Shown in pieces: positions 49,301-62,900 of a stretch of DNA of 64,000 nucleotides. A program made the position numbers and the translations under genes. Every line of letters starts with the position of its first letter. Positions within the stretch are counted from its first letter, which is position 1. The notes beneath the pieces were generated by a model. It was not told the DNA's origin, made no database searches, and saw only the letters and a program-made list of their open reading frames with translations. The DNA comes from Prinia subflava (Eukaryota > Chordata > Aves > Passeriformes > Cisticolidae): positions 19,939,193 through 20,003,192 of the forward strand of contig NC_086257.1 of the NCBI RefSeq assembly GCF_021018805.1, written 5' to 3'.

Positions 49301-52300
49301 GATGGCCTAATGTGATACTGAATAAATGTGTCACAGTCAACATCAAAGAGAGTTGAAAATGCTTCAGATGGTACAGCTGAATTTCATAACCTCACACTAC
49401 TTTCATTCTTTACCTGCTTTATAGCGATCAAAAGCAAAGCATCACACAGGAAAACACTGCCACAGAACAGAATTCTGAAAAAATATCTTTATCATTTACA
49501 ATTCTGGTAGAAAAACTCTAGAGGCTTCAAGTGGGAGTAGAAGGAAGATACATAAAAAATGCTTCACACTGTTCATGCTTAATTCTTCACATGAACTTTT
49601 GTTTAAAAAAGAACGAGAATTTAAAGTGATCATGAAAAGAAAATCTGAGAGTATTGGTATAAATGTCTGTAAGTTTTCATGTACATGATGTCTGAATTAG
49701 ATCAGAGTTCCCCATTTAACTTGTTCTTCTTTCAAATGCCAGTAAGAGACATCTGCATAACTTTGTTGTATTTTTACTGTTATGTACAATGACTCAGATT
49801 TGGTAGATACAGTAACATGCACTGCCACACAACCTGCTGGCACCTTTCTCTTATTTGCTTCCTTGGATTCATGTTGAGCATAGTCCAAATACCCAGAAAT
49901 TATGGTATTATTTGCATATTGATATCACAGTATGAGATGGCCCAGCCAGAGTTTATTAAATATGGTAGTCTTTATTTTCTCTGACAGGTAGCAAACTATG
50001 AAGGAGAAACACATATAATATTATCACAAGGCTGTAGTTTAACAGGAGGAAATATATATCCTTTATCACTCCTTGCCCTTCCTCTGACTGAAAAGAAGAC
50101 AGGCTTGATTTGCACTAGTGCAGCACTTGGCAGAGAACTTTATTTATCTTGGATGGGAATCATATAATATGGAAAGTAACAGACTCTTCCAATTATTCCT
50201 TTCATATAATTAATGTCTCAAATTTCACATGATCAGAGTTGACTATAAAGTCAGTGTAATGAACATCTGACACATGGAACTAGATAAAATAGATGTTCCA
50301 AGTCTCATAAAAATTCACTGTGCTGTGCTCCAAACCTTTCCAGTCCCAGTCAGTTCTGGTTATCTGCTCCACTCACCCGTTTTGTCACAGGATGCAGATT
50401 TGTTTGCAGCCTACAACAGAGCTCTGCACTGCAGTCACTGTGATGATTCACTATTGAGCACTGGCTGTATTTTGTAGACTAAAAAAAGGTTACAAAAGAT
50501 CAAAAGACTCTACCTAGAAAAGCCATTTTGATCTGAGTAATTTTACTGTCTGCAGCAGAATGATGGGAGTCTTTGTACACCCGGCTTCATTATTCACACA
50601 GTGTTTGGTACCATTCAAATTACTTAAACTATTCATGCTTTGGCTTTATAATTTTAGAAGTTGAAATATAAAAAGATTACACCTATTGCACAGGAAAAGG
50701 CATTAGGAGGTGGTAAGAAATGGGATGTTTAAGGGAGATCACCTCTTACTAACTGAGCTTACACCAGCTCACACCACCTGACCACCCAATCCTTATCTCC
50801 AAGAGTGACCAGCAACAGAAGTGTGGAGAAGAATGGAACAACAGGATGAGGCACAGAACAGCATGATGCCCCTACTGAAATCCTGGATCTTTCTCATCTT
50901 CTCTCTTCTCAGACACATATCAGGTCGAGAACGAAAACTGACACTTAAAACCAAAGGGAAAAATTACACACATAACACTAACGTGTTTAAATACCAGGAT
51001 TTCCATTTAAACCAAAGTACATGGTCATTAGTGTCAAAAAACTCTTTGTAAATTAATTGCCATTAGATAGATTTACATTAAATACTCAAAGAGTTTAATT
51101 GAAAAGGGGCAATTTGTACATTACAGCAATCTCCCAAATAGTGGGAAACTTAACAACAACAAACGCAGTTCACTGTACACAGCAGGACTTTCTCCTTTTA
51201 TGTTTATAGGAGTGCTTTAGTTTTACAACAACCTTCACAATGTTCTAGCAAATATCTTGGTAACATTTTGTAAAAAAAAAAGGAAGCTTCAAAAGTTTAC
51301 AGTCTCTCTATAAAGTTCACTCTGAAATTCCTTCTAATTGTCTATCTTTGGGAAAAAGTTCATGGGAACACAGAATTTCAGTTTAATGAGGATTAACAAT
51401 AATGTACCATACCAAATAAAAAGCAAATCTAATTACTGACTTCATCTAACACAAAATTAACAGCTGACTTCAATTCCCACTATTTGCTTTGTAGGTCCTG
51501 AGCACTGGATCTGTGTGGGATGTTTGCCTCCATCCTCCCACTCCCTCTGTCACATTTTGTCTCTTGAAAACTGCAAGGCTAAGGGAAAAAAAGCAGCAAT
51601 GTGAGAAAACTATATATAAATGTTTAATCATTACTGATGAATCTGCTGTTCAGCTTTTTGAAACATAATGATGAGAGAATGATGATCATTTTATCCTAAC
51701 AAATTTTAAGCCAACCAATCATCTGAATTGCTCATTCACCTCTTTTGACAGATAAGTGATGAGCCCTACGTCAGAAGTGAAATCTCTCTTAAGCCTCTTC
51801 AACAGGAAGACTGCAAATTCAACCTTTGCTCTTCTCAAATGCATTGCTGCCCTCAGCATTATCTCTTTTAGCTATTACTAGTCTTAAATAGTTATACACC
51901 ATTTCTTATCATAAGATCAAGTCTTTTATCTCTTCCATTAAGGCTGCTACTGAACAACAGCACACTCCGTGCTCCAGAACATCATCAGCCTCATCATTCA
52001 AGGAAAAAATATACAATACATTACAGAATTATACAAGGCTTCTTCTTATAGTTCCTATTTTCTCAATAAATTAAGACTTTTAAAAGATCCCCCATGGATT
52101 ACTGTGGTTCTTTACACCAAGCTTTAGATGAAATCAGACACAAGCTGTTGTGTTCACTGAGAGTAAACCAGACATGGACTGGCTCTCATCAGATTGCTGG
52201 CTTGGAATTTTCTTTCTTTCTAGAAATTCTCCTCTCACAGAATTTCTGTCTTCTCAGGGAAATAAAATAGATGTGCCACACCTGTCACAGGAAAAGTAGA

Positions 52301-53754
52301 ATAAGCTGCCCTTTAGGGTGATTCTGTCCTGCAGCCTCCAGACAAAGCTTTTTGAGAAAAAGACATTGTGCAGCCTTTTATCTTTCTAAAATGAGTGTCA
52401 CTTTCCAGCCCAAATTCAGGCTTTGCTCCAGGCACTTCAGCTGTTGAAAATTCCTTCAATACTAACAAGCTTCATGCATCCTATCTGGAATGGTTAAACA
52501 CTCGTTCCTCCCAAAATGGCCTTTTCCCCTTTTCTACTGGTTGCGTGGACAACCATTTTTAAAATTAAAAGTTCATTTTTAAAGTATCTATTTAGCCATG
52601 CACGGAGAACAATTGTCCTGCCTAACCACACCAGCTTAAGCCATGAAGAATGAGGTACTCTGCCTCCCTTTTTAGTATGTATAACTACAAATGCTAACAC
52701 AAGTCATAAAATTAATCAACCTTTTTTATGACTTGTTGTACGGTACTCCTATTCCACAATATCTTTCCAAAAGCAATAAACAAGGGATACAGCACATGAT
52801 ACTACATTGGTTGCCCTTAAATTTGTTTTTACTGTTATGATCACTGTGTGTAGCACAGGATACAGTGGCTGAATTAATTTGCCTCCTCCTTTCCAAGATC
52901 ACAGTTTCAAATCAATTCATTTAAATGGGCATTATAATGAAATACACCATTTTTTTTTTCTGACAAAATATGGACAGGTACAAAACAAAACCTGAAGACT
53001 GTTTACTGAAGAATTACTGTTTAAACATGCACCTCATGTAGAATGTTCTCTGGCAGATGTTCCTTAGCTGAAACACTGTGCAGTATCTTTGCTGGAAGAC
53101 TGCAGTATAACTTTTTTCCCCTTCCTGTATCAGCAATCAGTTTTTTCAAGCAATAATCTGTGTGACTTTGCTAATGGTATTATTTCTAGGGAGATACTAT
53201 GAATGCATTCATCTGGCTCTGCTCAGGGTATTTTGTTGTTATCATGGTGCCTGTTTTCCTGGTGAAACTCGGAGACAAAGCTGCCTAAAGCTTCAGGTAA
53301 CAACAAGTGTTTATTCTATAGAATATACAACTTAAGGAACACAGAGACACGTTTAGAATTTAACTGTTATTATACCAGAAACAGAAAAAAAAACCCCACA
53401 GAATAACATAGTTGCTGATGCCTTAATGATAAAATTATTAGGAGTACAAGGTCTAACAAACCATACTGCAGCACTAACAAACCCTCCCTAGTGATGGTAT
53501 CTACACAGAGGAGATTCTAAATCAATATTAAGAATAAGTGCTCAATGCCTTCCACTATTAAAAAAAAAAAACCAACAACCACAACTTCCATCTATCAGAT
53601 TTTAGGAGCATAATTTTTAGACTGTTTTTGAAGCCTCTCTAGAAAGCATCTAAGCAAAGCACATCCCTCATCAGCCAAAGCTCTTGGTTGCATAATTGTA
53701 GAAAGGGGGTTTGGAGCTCATGAGGAACATTCCAGGGTGTTTGAAGAGCATTAC
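46351..53754 (-). other. NAALADL2: NAALADL2 intron, 7404 bp
   Basis: Bounded by GTAATG and AACAG splice sites. It contains no exon-like open frame. The block at about 47500-47920 is AT-rich and full of homeodomain-type ATTA/TAAT and TCAATCA words (listed separately as a possible conserved element). A run of 15 or so Ts lies near 48508-48523, and a poly-A followed by an A/C run near 53560-53585. The rest is unique sequence in which I see nothing specific. Confidence 0.85.
47500..47920. promoter_or_regulatory. Possible conserved non-coding element (enhancer-like)
   Basis: A block of non-repetitive AT-rich DNA dense in TTAATTA, TAATTA, GCAATCAATCACAGC and TTGATTTG words. This is the texture of deeply conserved developmental enhancers with HOX/PBX/LIM homeodomain sites. 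There is no open frame. The call rests on sequence texture alone; conservation could not be tested here. Confidence 0.3.
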
Positions 53755-53901
53755 CTGCAGCTGGCAGCTGCAGGGGTGTACACCCCCTGTCTTTTTGGGC
53801 AGTGTCCTCAGGTAGGGAAGCAAGTTTCCTGGCAAGCACTGCAGAAATTGGTTGTACCAACAGCGTTGTGAGGTTCGGTCGATTCTGCCTGTAGCTTCCA
53901 T
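53755..53901 (-). CDS. NAALADL2: NAALADL2 internal exon (PA-like region / start of peptidase-like domain)
   Basis: This 147-nt exon is the first in transcript order within the window. The acceptor is a pyrimidine-rich stretch ending TTATTTCAG (53910-53902), and the donor is CTGCAG|GTAATG, with the intron starting at 53754. Both ends are phase 1, so the exon can be skipped without a frameshift. The 48 complete codons include SYRQNRPNLTTLLVQPIS, closely matching the human segment that ends in NLTSLLVQPIS. This is the stretch in which family members re-enter the protease fold after the PA-like insertion. NLT is an N-glycosylation sequon shared with human. The second half (KLASLPEDTAQKDRGCTPL) is much less conserved than the first, but keeps the single cysteine and the LQLP/LELP end. 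Third-position G/C is about 50%. The ATG at the exon's first base opens a different reading frame and is not a start. Confidence 0.93.
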
Positions 53902-56900
53902 CTGAAATAAGAGAAAGAGAAGGGCAATTTAGTAAATGAAAATTAGATTTCTCTCCTTCATAAACCGAACACAGAAATGCAAATCTCTACCACGCAGCTT
54001 AAAAAAACTGATTTAGATAAGCAGCTGTTTTTTTGTGTTGATAATACTGAAAAAAACCAAAAAAGCTTCTTCAAGAACATGTACTACAAAATTACATGTA
54101 CATATTATTGTATCTGGGCAATATTTCCACAGGAGAGAAACTGTTAAAAGAGTCCGAGCAGATATTAGACTGTGAACTAAACACAACAAATTAAATTGGT
54201 GTGTATTAAAGGAATAATTGAAAAATAGAAGTACTGATCAGCAGTAACTTTCAAAATCAAGTAAAACTGAACAGCTGAAGAAGGTCTGCAGTAAGAGGGG
54301 ACCTAATAGACACATTGAGTGGAGAAAGGTGTGGATCAGAAAGCATCAGAATAGTTCATTTACAGCTGAAACATCTGAAGCAGACATAGCACAAACCTCT
54401 CAATATCAGCACTTTCATGCAAATATCTCCCTTGAACTGAAAACATGTGAGGTTCCATACACGTGCCTGTCTAACATTTGATCATGGACAGGTTTCTGAT
54501 AAGATAAGGAGATACTTTGGGAGGTCAACTGACAGAACTGGTGGGGGAAACCCCAAACTTTGCACACAGAAATGCTCAGAAAAAAACCCTGTTTTTCTCA
54601 GCTATTTCAGCTGGCCTAATATGGGGACCATCCCCTACCATGGAAAGCAGGAACACTTCTGACAGATGAAAAGCCCACCATGGAAAGGAGGGGAGGCTGA
54701 TGGCCTGGGGCAGGACACAGCTCTAACACAACTTCAAAGCCTTACAGTGCACCTGCCCAAACCTTCAAGCAGAGATTCAGAACACAAAGCCTCTCCCTGA
54801 GACCCCTGTGAAACAAACACCACATTTCCTGTTGGCATCCAGTTCTTTACTTCCCAAAAGCATCCTTTAAATTCTGTGTGACTGCAGGCACAAAGGGAGG
54901 AAGCTATCAGCAATCAGCAGCAGGTTTCAAATGGATTACTACAAAACCACTACCAGGACTGTTGTTACTGAATCACACTATAAAGAAAAAAAAATTACAG
55001 ACACACCCTCATGGTTTTTTTCCTAGAAACTCTTTTGTAGTATGCCTTTAATCCTAATGTTAAAATTGACCAAAGCTGTATTATTTCATTATGGAAAAAC
55101 AAAAGATTTTTTTCACCTTTAACACTCAGTGGCAAGGTGATCAGTGTTCAGTTTGAAACAATCAGACCATTTTTAGGTGGAAAGGTAACGCTGGTTCAAA
55201 ATATAATTTAAAGAAAAGCTTTCTCTCATCAAAGTTGGACTGAGTTCAAAATCTCTTAAAGTTGTCACTTCAGTAAACTGATGGCAAAATCAGTTTGGTC
55301 AAGCTTTGAGAGTTTGTGTCTGCAATCAAAAAGAATCCTAAAAAGTCCATCAGAGAGGAGCAATTGAGACATTATTTTCTGCCCAGTGTTTGTCAATCTG
55401 CAGTCTGTGTTACAGGGGCAATGAAGCTCAAAACATTTCAGATGAGAAGAATCTCTCCTTTCTCCAGTTGCTCACAACTTGAGCTTCAGCCTGAATAACC
55501 TGTGAAAGATACACTGACAAGAACAACTTACAGGAGAAACTCCTCCTTATTCAAAAATGAATCATCTCACAACAGAAGATGGAGTTTGAAATGTGGGAGA
55601 AAAAGGGAAAAAAATCGATAGAAAGGCAGATTTAGGTTATCTGGAAGAAAAAAATTCTAATTGGAGGGATTCATAAAGACTTGCCTAGGTAGGTGATAAA
55701 ATCTCTTAAACTGAAATCTTTTTAGAGAAAAGTATAAGCAAACATCTGTCAGGAATGATGCAGATATGGCTGATGCCCTTCCTGAGGGAAGGTGCTACAT
55801 GGGATGACCTCTTGACATCTTTTCCAAACCTAATTTCTATAAAATTGTCTAGTAACTAAACTTGATGAACTCCTAACAGAGAAAAAAACCCCCACTATTG
55901 GAATTAATACTAAAACATGCTTAAAAAAAAAAAAATAAGAGTTCCTTTCCCTCTGCCAGGTATTTATTAATTGCTACTTGTTAAGGAGGCTGAGGAAAGC
56001 CATGTGCACCATGACCAGATTTCAAAAGTGAACCATTCAAGACCAATCTCTCCAGTGCACATTTAAAAACCTGGAGATTTCCAGAGCTGCTAGTTAAAGC
56101 CTAATCATTTATCCTTTAAATGCTCATGGGCTTGGTGCTGTAGTGACAGTGAAACAGTGCAGTGTAACTTCATAAAGAACCCAACACACTGAAAGAACTT
56201 GGGGATTCTTGCTGGCACTTTCTCAGCTGGGTGCCAACCCCTTCGGAGCACAGAGCGCTCTCGGGATCTGTGGGAACAACAAAAATGCTTCAAGGATAAT
56301 TTAAATTCGACATTTTGCTTGTAATGAAATTTAGTTTTATAGCATGAAACTCTTCCAAGAAGCAGAATTCCTTCTTCTAACAATGTAATCGTGCCAGGCC
56401 AGAAACACTATTAATTTCAGAAAGTCTCTAGAGAGCTTACTGTAAGGTGAGGGGGAAAGTACAGTAATCAATTATTAAGTTAATTTTAGGAGCATAAAAT
56501 GAGGCAATCTTTAGAAAGTTTCTGCACAGAAAGCAAGGCCTGAATTTCTACTTCTGCAGTGACTGTGTTTTATGTTTCCTTGTTCAATGCAATCATAAAC
56601 CTTGAGCTCCTGAGCAGTTTCCACACTGCTCAGACCGGGACACACTCCTGCAACCCAGCTTTTCACAGTGCTCCATCACTTCCCTTACTGGTACTGACAA
56701 CATGCTCTGAGGCTTCTGAATTTCATAGCAATACTTGTGCACCATAATCCATTCAGTTCTCAGTAAAAGTACAATTTTATCATCATTTCAGTGACTTTTT
56801 GGAAGACTGAAAAATCAGAGTGTTAGTCACAATGTCATACTTCTCTAGCCCAAAAATATTGCTTCCCCCCAGCTTCCTCAAACTATTATGCAAAGTCTTT

Positions 56901-59900
56901 TATTTGCATTTCTCTAAGAAGTTTTGTGTTATATGGATCAACTTTCTGTTCATTTTTGTTTAAATTCCAGCTTCAAAGGGCGACTGGGCAGAACATTGTA
57001 TTTCATCATTAGGTGTTCATTCAAGGCACCTTCTGCCAGGATCAGATAGAATAAAAAGTTAACAACTAAAACTGCCTAAAAGGTTTACTGACAGAATTCA
57101 TCAAAATAATCCCTCCTATCACCTAAAACACATTTTTAATGATGTTTCCCCAAAAACACAGACCAAAAAAAAGTAGTCTGACTGAACACCGAGCCATAAT
57201 CGTATGTAACCCAGGTCTTTGACTTTCTGCTGCATTAATAATACAGCAGTATTAGTTTTGAAATATCTGAAGTGAATGGCTCATTAATTTTTCACCTTAA
57301 GCTTAATAGAAATTTGACAAACAGTTTTATGCTGAAAATAGACACTCCAAGCAGGACTTCACAGCACGTGATGGGAATAAATGAGAGCATAAAAGACAGA
57401 ATAGTGTGCATTTGGTCAAATAAGATGGTTCTGTCACTCCATTGCCTGGAGTGAACAGTAAGTGCAATGCACTCCAGAGGAAGAGGCATTCTCACATTTA
57501 TTCATTCCCAGTGCACATTCTGCACTGTCCTTTGTCAGCACTTGATCTTGGATTAGGCATGACAAACCCGAAGATGTATAAACTGACATGTCACAGACAT
57601 TTCTGTTACCTGTGCTTTGAACCTGTACACGGCTTCCCCCCACCTTTGCTGGTGCCATCCCACAGCTGTCAGCTCCCACTGGTTGTCTTGCAGCCAGAAA
57701 CAATGATCTGTTTATACTTCTCTGAAAAATCAGGTTAGCTGTGGTTTTTCTGGCTTTTATCTCACCAAAGATGGAAGCTGAAAGGAGTTGTGCAGCAACA
57801 GGAAGGCTCTGGGTACTAAACTCACACCACGACTGCTGATCACCATAATTTTGCTGTGCAGCAGCTACTTGATTAAATTTGCAGCTACAGCAGCCTACAA
57901 TACTGTCCCCATGTCCATTTTTGACTCTTTTAACTCAAAAAAGCAGCCTTCAATTAAGCCTACACATCCCACTTAACCTCTGCTAGAAAATGCACCTACC
58001 TGCTTCACCTCACAAAGTCACTGACATATTTTTTGCCTTCCTAAATTTTTTCTTTGAACAAAGAAACTCATTTTAGCAGGTACTTCTTGTTGAAAGTGGA
58101 TACAGCCAGAATATTGACCCAGAAAAACTGGTGCTGTTCTGCAGGCAGTTATGAACAGGAAATTCTGGGAAAACATTCCCCCAGCTGCTCACAAAGTCTC
58201 ATAAAGGTTTTTCCTTCCAGAGACCTCTTCCTCTAACAAAAATAGTGCTGAACACTACAAAATGTTTAAAATGGAAGTGAGAATAGATTTTATTAATGGC
58301 AAGGAGAAGACTATAACTTCAGAATTTCAAATATCAGCAAGGAAAAGCAAAAAACTGGCACAGAAAAAAGTTACCCAAGAGCAGCAGAACCCGGAGCAGG
58401 TGCCTGCAGAGCAGAATTGGTAACAAGCAGTTTCCTGCTATGTCTTTATTCAGTTCCCTATGAATTATCCACTACAATTGCAATGTGGAACATATGCCAG
58501 TTCTGAAGTGCTTTGCTCCACTAGCCACTGGTAGAAATATGGAGGAAGAGAAAAACATTTGCTTCTCTTTTGTTAAAATAAAAAAGGAAAAAAACAAAAC
58601 AAACAACAACTTTGAAATTCTGCAACCAGGGAATTTAACAACACAAGAAAGGCCTTTCAAGGCAGCTTTACAGGCAATGGAGCATGAGGTGATGAATAAC
58701 AACAGAATATTAACAGAATAATAACATTTCAGGATGCATGGCCACAAATGGACAGGGGATAATTAGAACTGTGCTGTGATTGGAGACATTGGTGAGGATG
58801 ATGGCTGTGCCTGGGAAAGGTTTATGCACATTTACAGAGAACACAGAACTGGAAGGCAGTGGGCATCACCTAGAAGAGAAACAAGCCACTGAGAGAAAGA
58901 AAGGATCTGTATTAGCATTGCTGATAGTTAAAAAGAATTCTTTAGAAACAGCTTTTAAAAAGATCACATTCTCATGATGTTAGGAGTTAACAAAAAGTTT
59001 AAAAGAAAACTGAAGATACCATACCATCTGTGATAAACCCCCTTAATAATAATAACAATACATCCACTGATACACAGAGAAAACCAGAATCCTACAGAAC
59101 CCTACAGAAATTCTGGCTTGCTTTACAGAGTATATTCACTGCATTCTGTTTACATAACATTTTGTCAATGAAGTGGATGCAAATCTGTGTAAGATTGTCT
59201 CTTTAAAGAGATTTCTACTGTCCTTAAAAAGAAACCTAAATATTCTATAGTTAATATGGAAAAAATCCTAAACCCTCCACAATTTGCTGTCATCTTTTTT
59301 CCCTCCCTCACAAGGAAAGGTGCTTAACCACCATGAAAGACAAAAAAAAAAATCACTCCCCTCTCTCTCACTGCAAATCACTCTTGTCTTAATGCCTGCT
59401 TAATGTACTTTAAAAATACTGTCACTCTTGTTTCTTTTTAAGGTACACAGAATAAAAAGCAGTGCATGTGTTGTGTAAAAGCAAAACTGCTTTGACACAC
59501 TGATGCAAAACCATCTCATTCATTTCCCTCCTCCTTTCTGAGAATATTTAATAAAATGGCAAGAATAAAAAGAAAACCAAACAACTTTTCACAATGCTCT
59601 CACCATTTTGAATCCCCCTTTCCCCTTAGCTCGTTGTAGCGGCTGATAATTAAAGTGACACAGAAGTGGCCAAAATAGAGCAACATTATGTAACATTTCC
59701 ACACCAATTGACATGAAGTAAAATTTTTCTTTTTTAAGTATCCTACAATTGTGTTACCACTAAGTCGTAAAGAGGGAAAGAGCATTTCTTTTACATATTA
59801 CAAATAGCTAAAACATATTTTTATGTTCTACTAACAATGGAATGTAACAGGGGAGAAAGGACAAGACAATTCTCAGCTTTTCCTGTGCTAGCAAATGCCT

Positions 59901-62900
59901 GTCCCACAACTGAACTGAAAGAAACTTTTCACCAACAGACAGCAGGGTTGGCCATGTGACAAAAAAAAGAAAAACAACACTGCACAACATCTTAACAGTG
60001 GTGGTGGATATTTAAAAGGGTTGACAGAAGTCTAATGGGTTACAAGACAAAAAAGAAGTATCTCTTGATGCTTTCAAAATAAGCTTATTTTGAATAAATC
60101 CAAGAATCACAAACTTAGGTTTCTGCATGACTTATTGTTTGTCATCCACAGTGAACTCAAACCAGCATATTCAATACTTTAGTATTTAATTTTGGATTCT
60201 ATTTGAGGTATTCTTAATAGCAGAACATCTGCTTAGCACCTTCTACTGTCATTAAATTCAAGATCAGTATAACCCACTGTAAGGGGAGTTTGTGGAAATA
60301 ATGGTGAAAAGATTGGAAACACTCAGAACCATCGGCCACATAAAAAGCTGACCACAAACTGCTGCAACCACTTTGTCCGAATCCTAATTTGGATAATAAT
60401 TTGATATCTTTTACTTCCCTAAAATATGCAGAGGTATTAATCCAATGGAGTTCAGCAGTTCTGATGTTCAGAACAGCTGCATAATCCAAATTATCAAGTA
60501 CCAGACACATACTTGAACTTTCTTTTTTTAATCTTTATCTTAGGGAAAACTACTTCAGGAATCCTATACCTGCAAGCCTATGTGTGAAATGTACCTGTTT
60601 GTACCTCCCAGAAAATATATTTCCAGACTGTATTTCCAAACCAAGCTATAGGATGTTCTTGAACTGAAATCTGGAGGGAAGCTCGTGTGTGTGTGTCTGT
60701 GCAGGAGGGAACACAAATCAAACTGATGAACTAAGCTTGGCACAGGTGGGTTTTAAAACTGATATATTACAGAACATTTTCAACTCAAGTGCCAAGCACA
60801 TTATGGAATTTGTTATCAGCTCCGTTGGGGAGGAAAAGAAACAAAAATTCTCTCCCTCCTGATCCAGCAGCCCAGCAGGAGTATCCTGAAATGGAGTGGG
60901 ACCACGGAGTCACAGGAGCAAAGAGGGCACACAGCACCTCCTGATGGATTAGGTCTTCTATTAATTACTTCAAGAAATAAGGAACTTCTGGCACATTAAC
61001 AGGCTGGTCTTGGAGCTTGTGTCCTCATGAAATAAACCTTGGTGATGGCCACCACAGACAGAACAAACAAACGTGGACATGAGACACTGATACCGATTTC
61101 CTTTCCTCCGGTGAGGATGGACACTAAATACAGCAAACATAAGGGTCTTGCTTTATGCAAAATGGGCTTGCAGCTGCCAGAACACACATCAGGTAACATA
61201 TACCATCCTTGTTCTGATTATGAACAAGCACAGATTCCTGTTCACTCACAGTAATGAGATTTATTGTTATTAAAAATAATAAAAGCCATATAGCGCTCTG
61301 CAAGGAACGGAATGGAGATAGAAAATCTCTAAGAAAACACCAAAAGTGACAGCTTTAGGATGACAATTATTTTGTTTATAGCATGTAGTCAACACTGCAG
61401 TGACTCACGATCACATGCTGTCTGTACATATTTGGAGGATGACATGAAATAAAATTGCATATGTTATCTGTGGTACAGGATGCTTTTCTTAAAGTAATAA
61501 ACACCTCTGATGCATTCTTCCAGATTTGTTTGAGACCACTGAAAGCCACATTTTGGCTTCACCACAGTTTAACTGTGCCAGCACAGTTGTTTCAGGAGCC
61601 ATATTATAAACCAGATCAGCACACTTTAAAAATCAGTGCTCTTAAATAAATGAGCAGAATAAGAGGTTATATGGGATGAGGATATGGAAGGCATGGCAGG
61701 AATTCCTCCAATCCATTCCAACCCACAGCCTTCTGTTCCCAAGCCACAGTTCCAGGGCATACCCATGTCCTCTAGGACCCAAAGTCATTCAATGACACTT
61801 AGATATGCATATCAATTCAAAAGCTTCAAAAGCTCTTTTAAAAAATAATTGAAAAATCTTCATATTATCATTTTTCTCTAGTTTTTTTTAAGAATTATAG
61901 CATACATCAAGAAAACCATTAAAAAAAAAAAGCCTCTAATATTCTAGCTGAAAATGATAAATAATTAATATGCATCTGCTGGTTTAGCAGTTTAAAGAAG
62001 CTGCAGTGTTAATTTTACTTGCATGATATTAATGTCAAAAAATTTGTAGAAGAAAATAAATCTACTAATAATGCATGTCTAGCAATGCAAAATATGTTAA
62101 TATCATTTAGCTTTGTTTTGGTGGAGCAGGCAATTGGAACGGCAGTAATGCTAATTTTCACATTAAATTCTGACTATATGTATCAAAGGCATACAAGAAA
62201 TTAAAAAAAAGAAATACTCTCTATCAGCTTTTATCTTGTTCTAAAGGGCTTTCACCCAATCAAAAGAAATACAGAGAAGAATCAGTGGTTTTAAAAAGTC
62301 AGATTGCAATAGGAGTGTTCCAAGTCATCAACACATCTTTATTAATCTTTTGCACTCAAGATCAGATAAAGCAGATATATGTGGTCATGTACCAGTAATA
62401 ATTTGATTAAAATTACTGAAGAAAAAGAAATATCCTGGTAAATCAATCTCCAATGACAGTTTTCTGAAATGAAGATACAGGTGTTCTCAAGACCCCCATT
62501 AATCCTGTTGATAGGAGAAAGAGCTATGCTCAGGAATTCCTGAAATTCAGAATCTTTGGAAATCCTTGTAACACATATTGGTTTATTTCTTGGATTACAG
62601 AACAGAGACAAACACACCATAATCTATTTGCAGCACTCCTCAGAGATATAAACACTGGTATTTAATTTACTTAATAACTTGCTCATGTATTTGCAGTGTT
62701 TTATTATGTTCATGCTGACTCGTGCTACTGCTGGATTCAGCTTCAGAAGGCGATTACAAACACCCACGAGAACTGGATTTTATTTTGTGCACAACAGCAC
62801 ATTTTCTGTGAATATTCATTCCAAACTCCAAATGGAGTCCTTGGCCCTAAATGATTTCTGAACCATCTCTTGTAAGGAGCTTTACATCCTCAAACGAGCT

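Larger units (their letters stand above)
8567..53901 (-). other. NAALADL2: NAALADL2 gene, partial (six internal exons and the introns between them)
   Basis: This is the minus-strand extent of the exons that can be placed. NAALADL2 is a type II single-pass membrane protein of the transferrin receptor / glutamate carboxypeptidase II family. Its ectodomain holds PA-like, M28 peptidase-like and dimerisation-like parts. The six exons join in one frame (147, 93, 206, 120, 147 and 96 nt, giving 269 codons) and match the human protein in order with no missing segment. Intron sizes are 7404, 4182, 1926, 17914 and 13100 bp. Introns of this length are far shorter than in the human locus, which exceeds a megabase, as expected for a bird. 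The first and last parts of the gene are outside the window, so no promoter, start codon, stop codon or poly(A) site of this gene is annotated. The gene name is a homology call from memory of the human sequence. NAALAD2 and FOLH1 were considered and fit worse, because both keep the catalytic residues that are missing here. Confidence 0.93.

Noticed and set aside
53639..53901. ATG at the first base of the 53.9 kb exon as a protein start
   Set aside because: It opens a different frame from the one conserved with NAALADL2; the real frame enters across the splice junction in phase 1.
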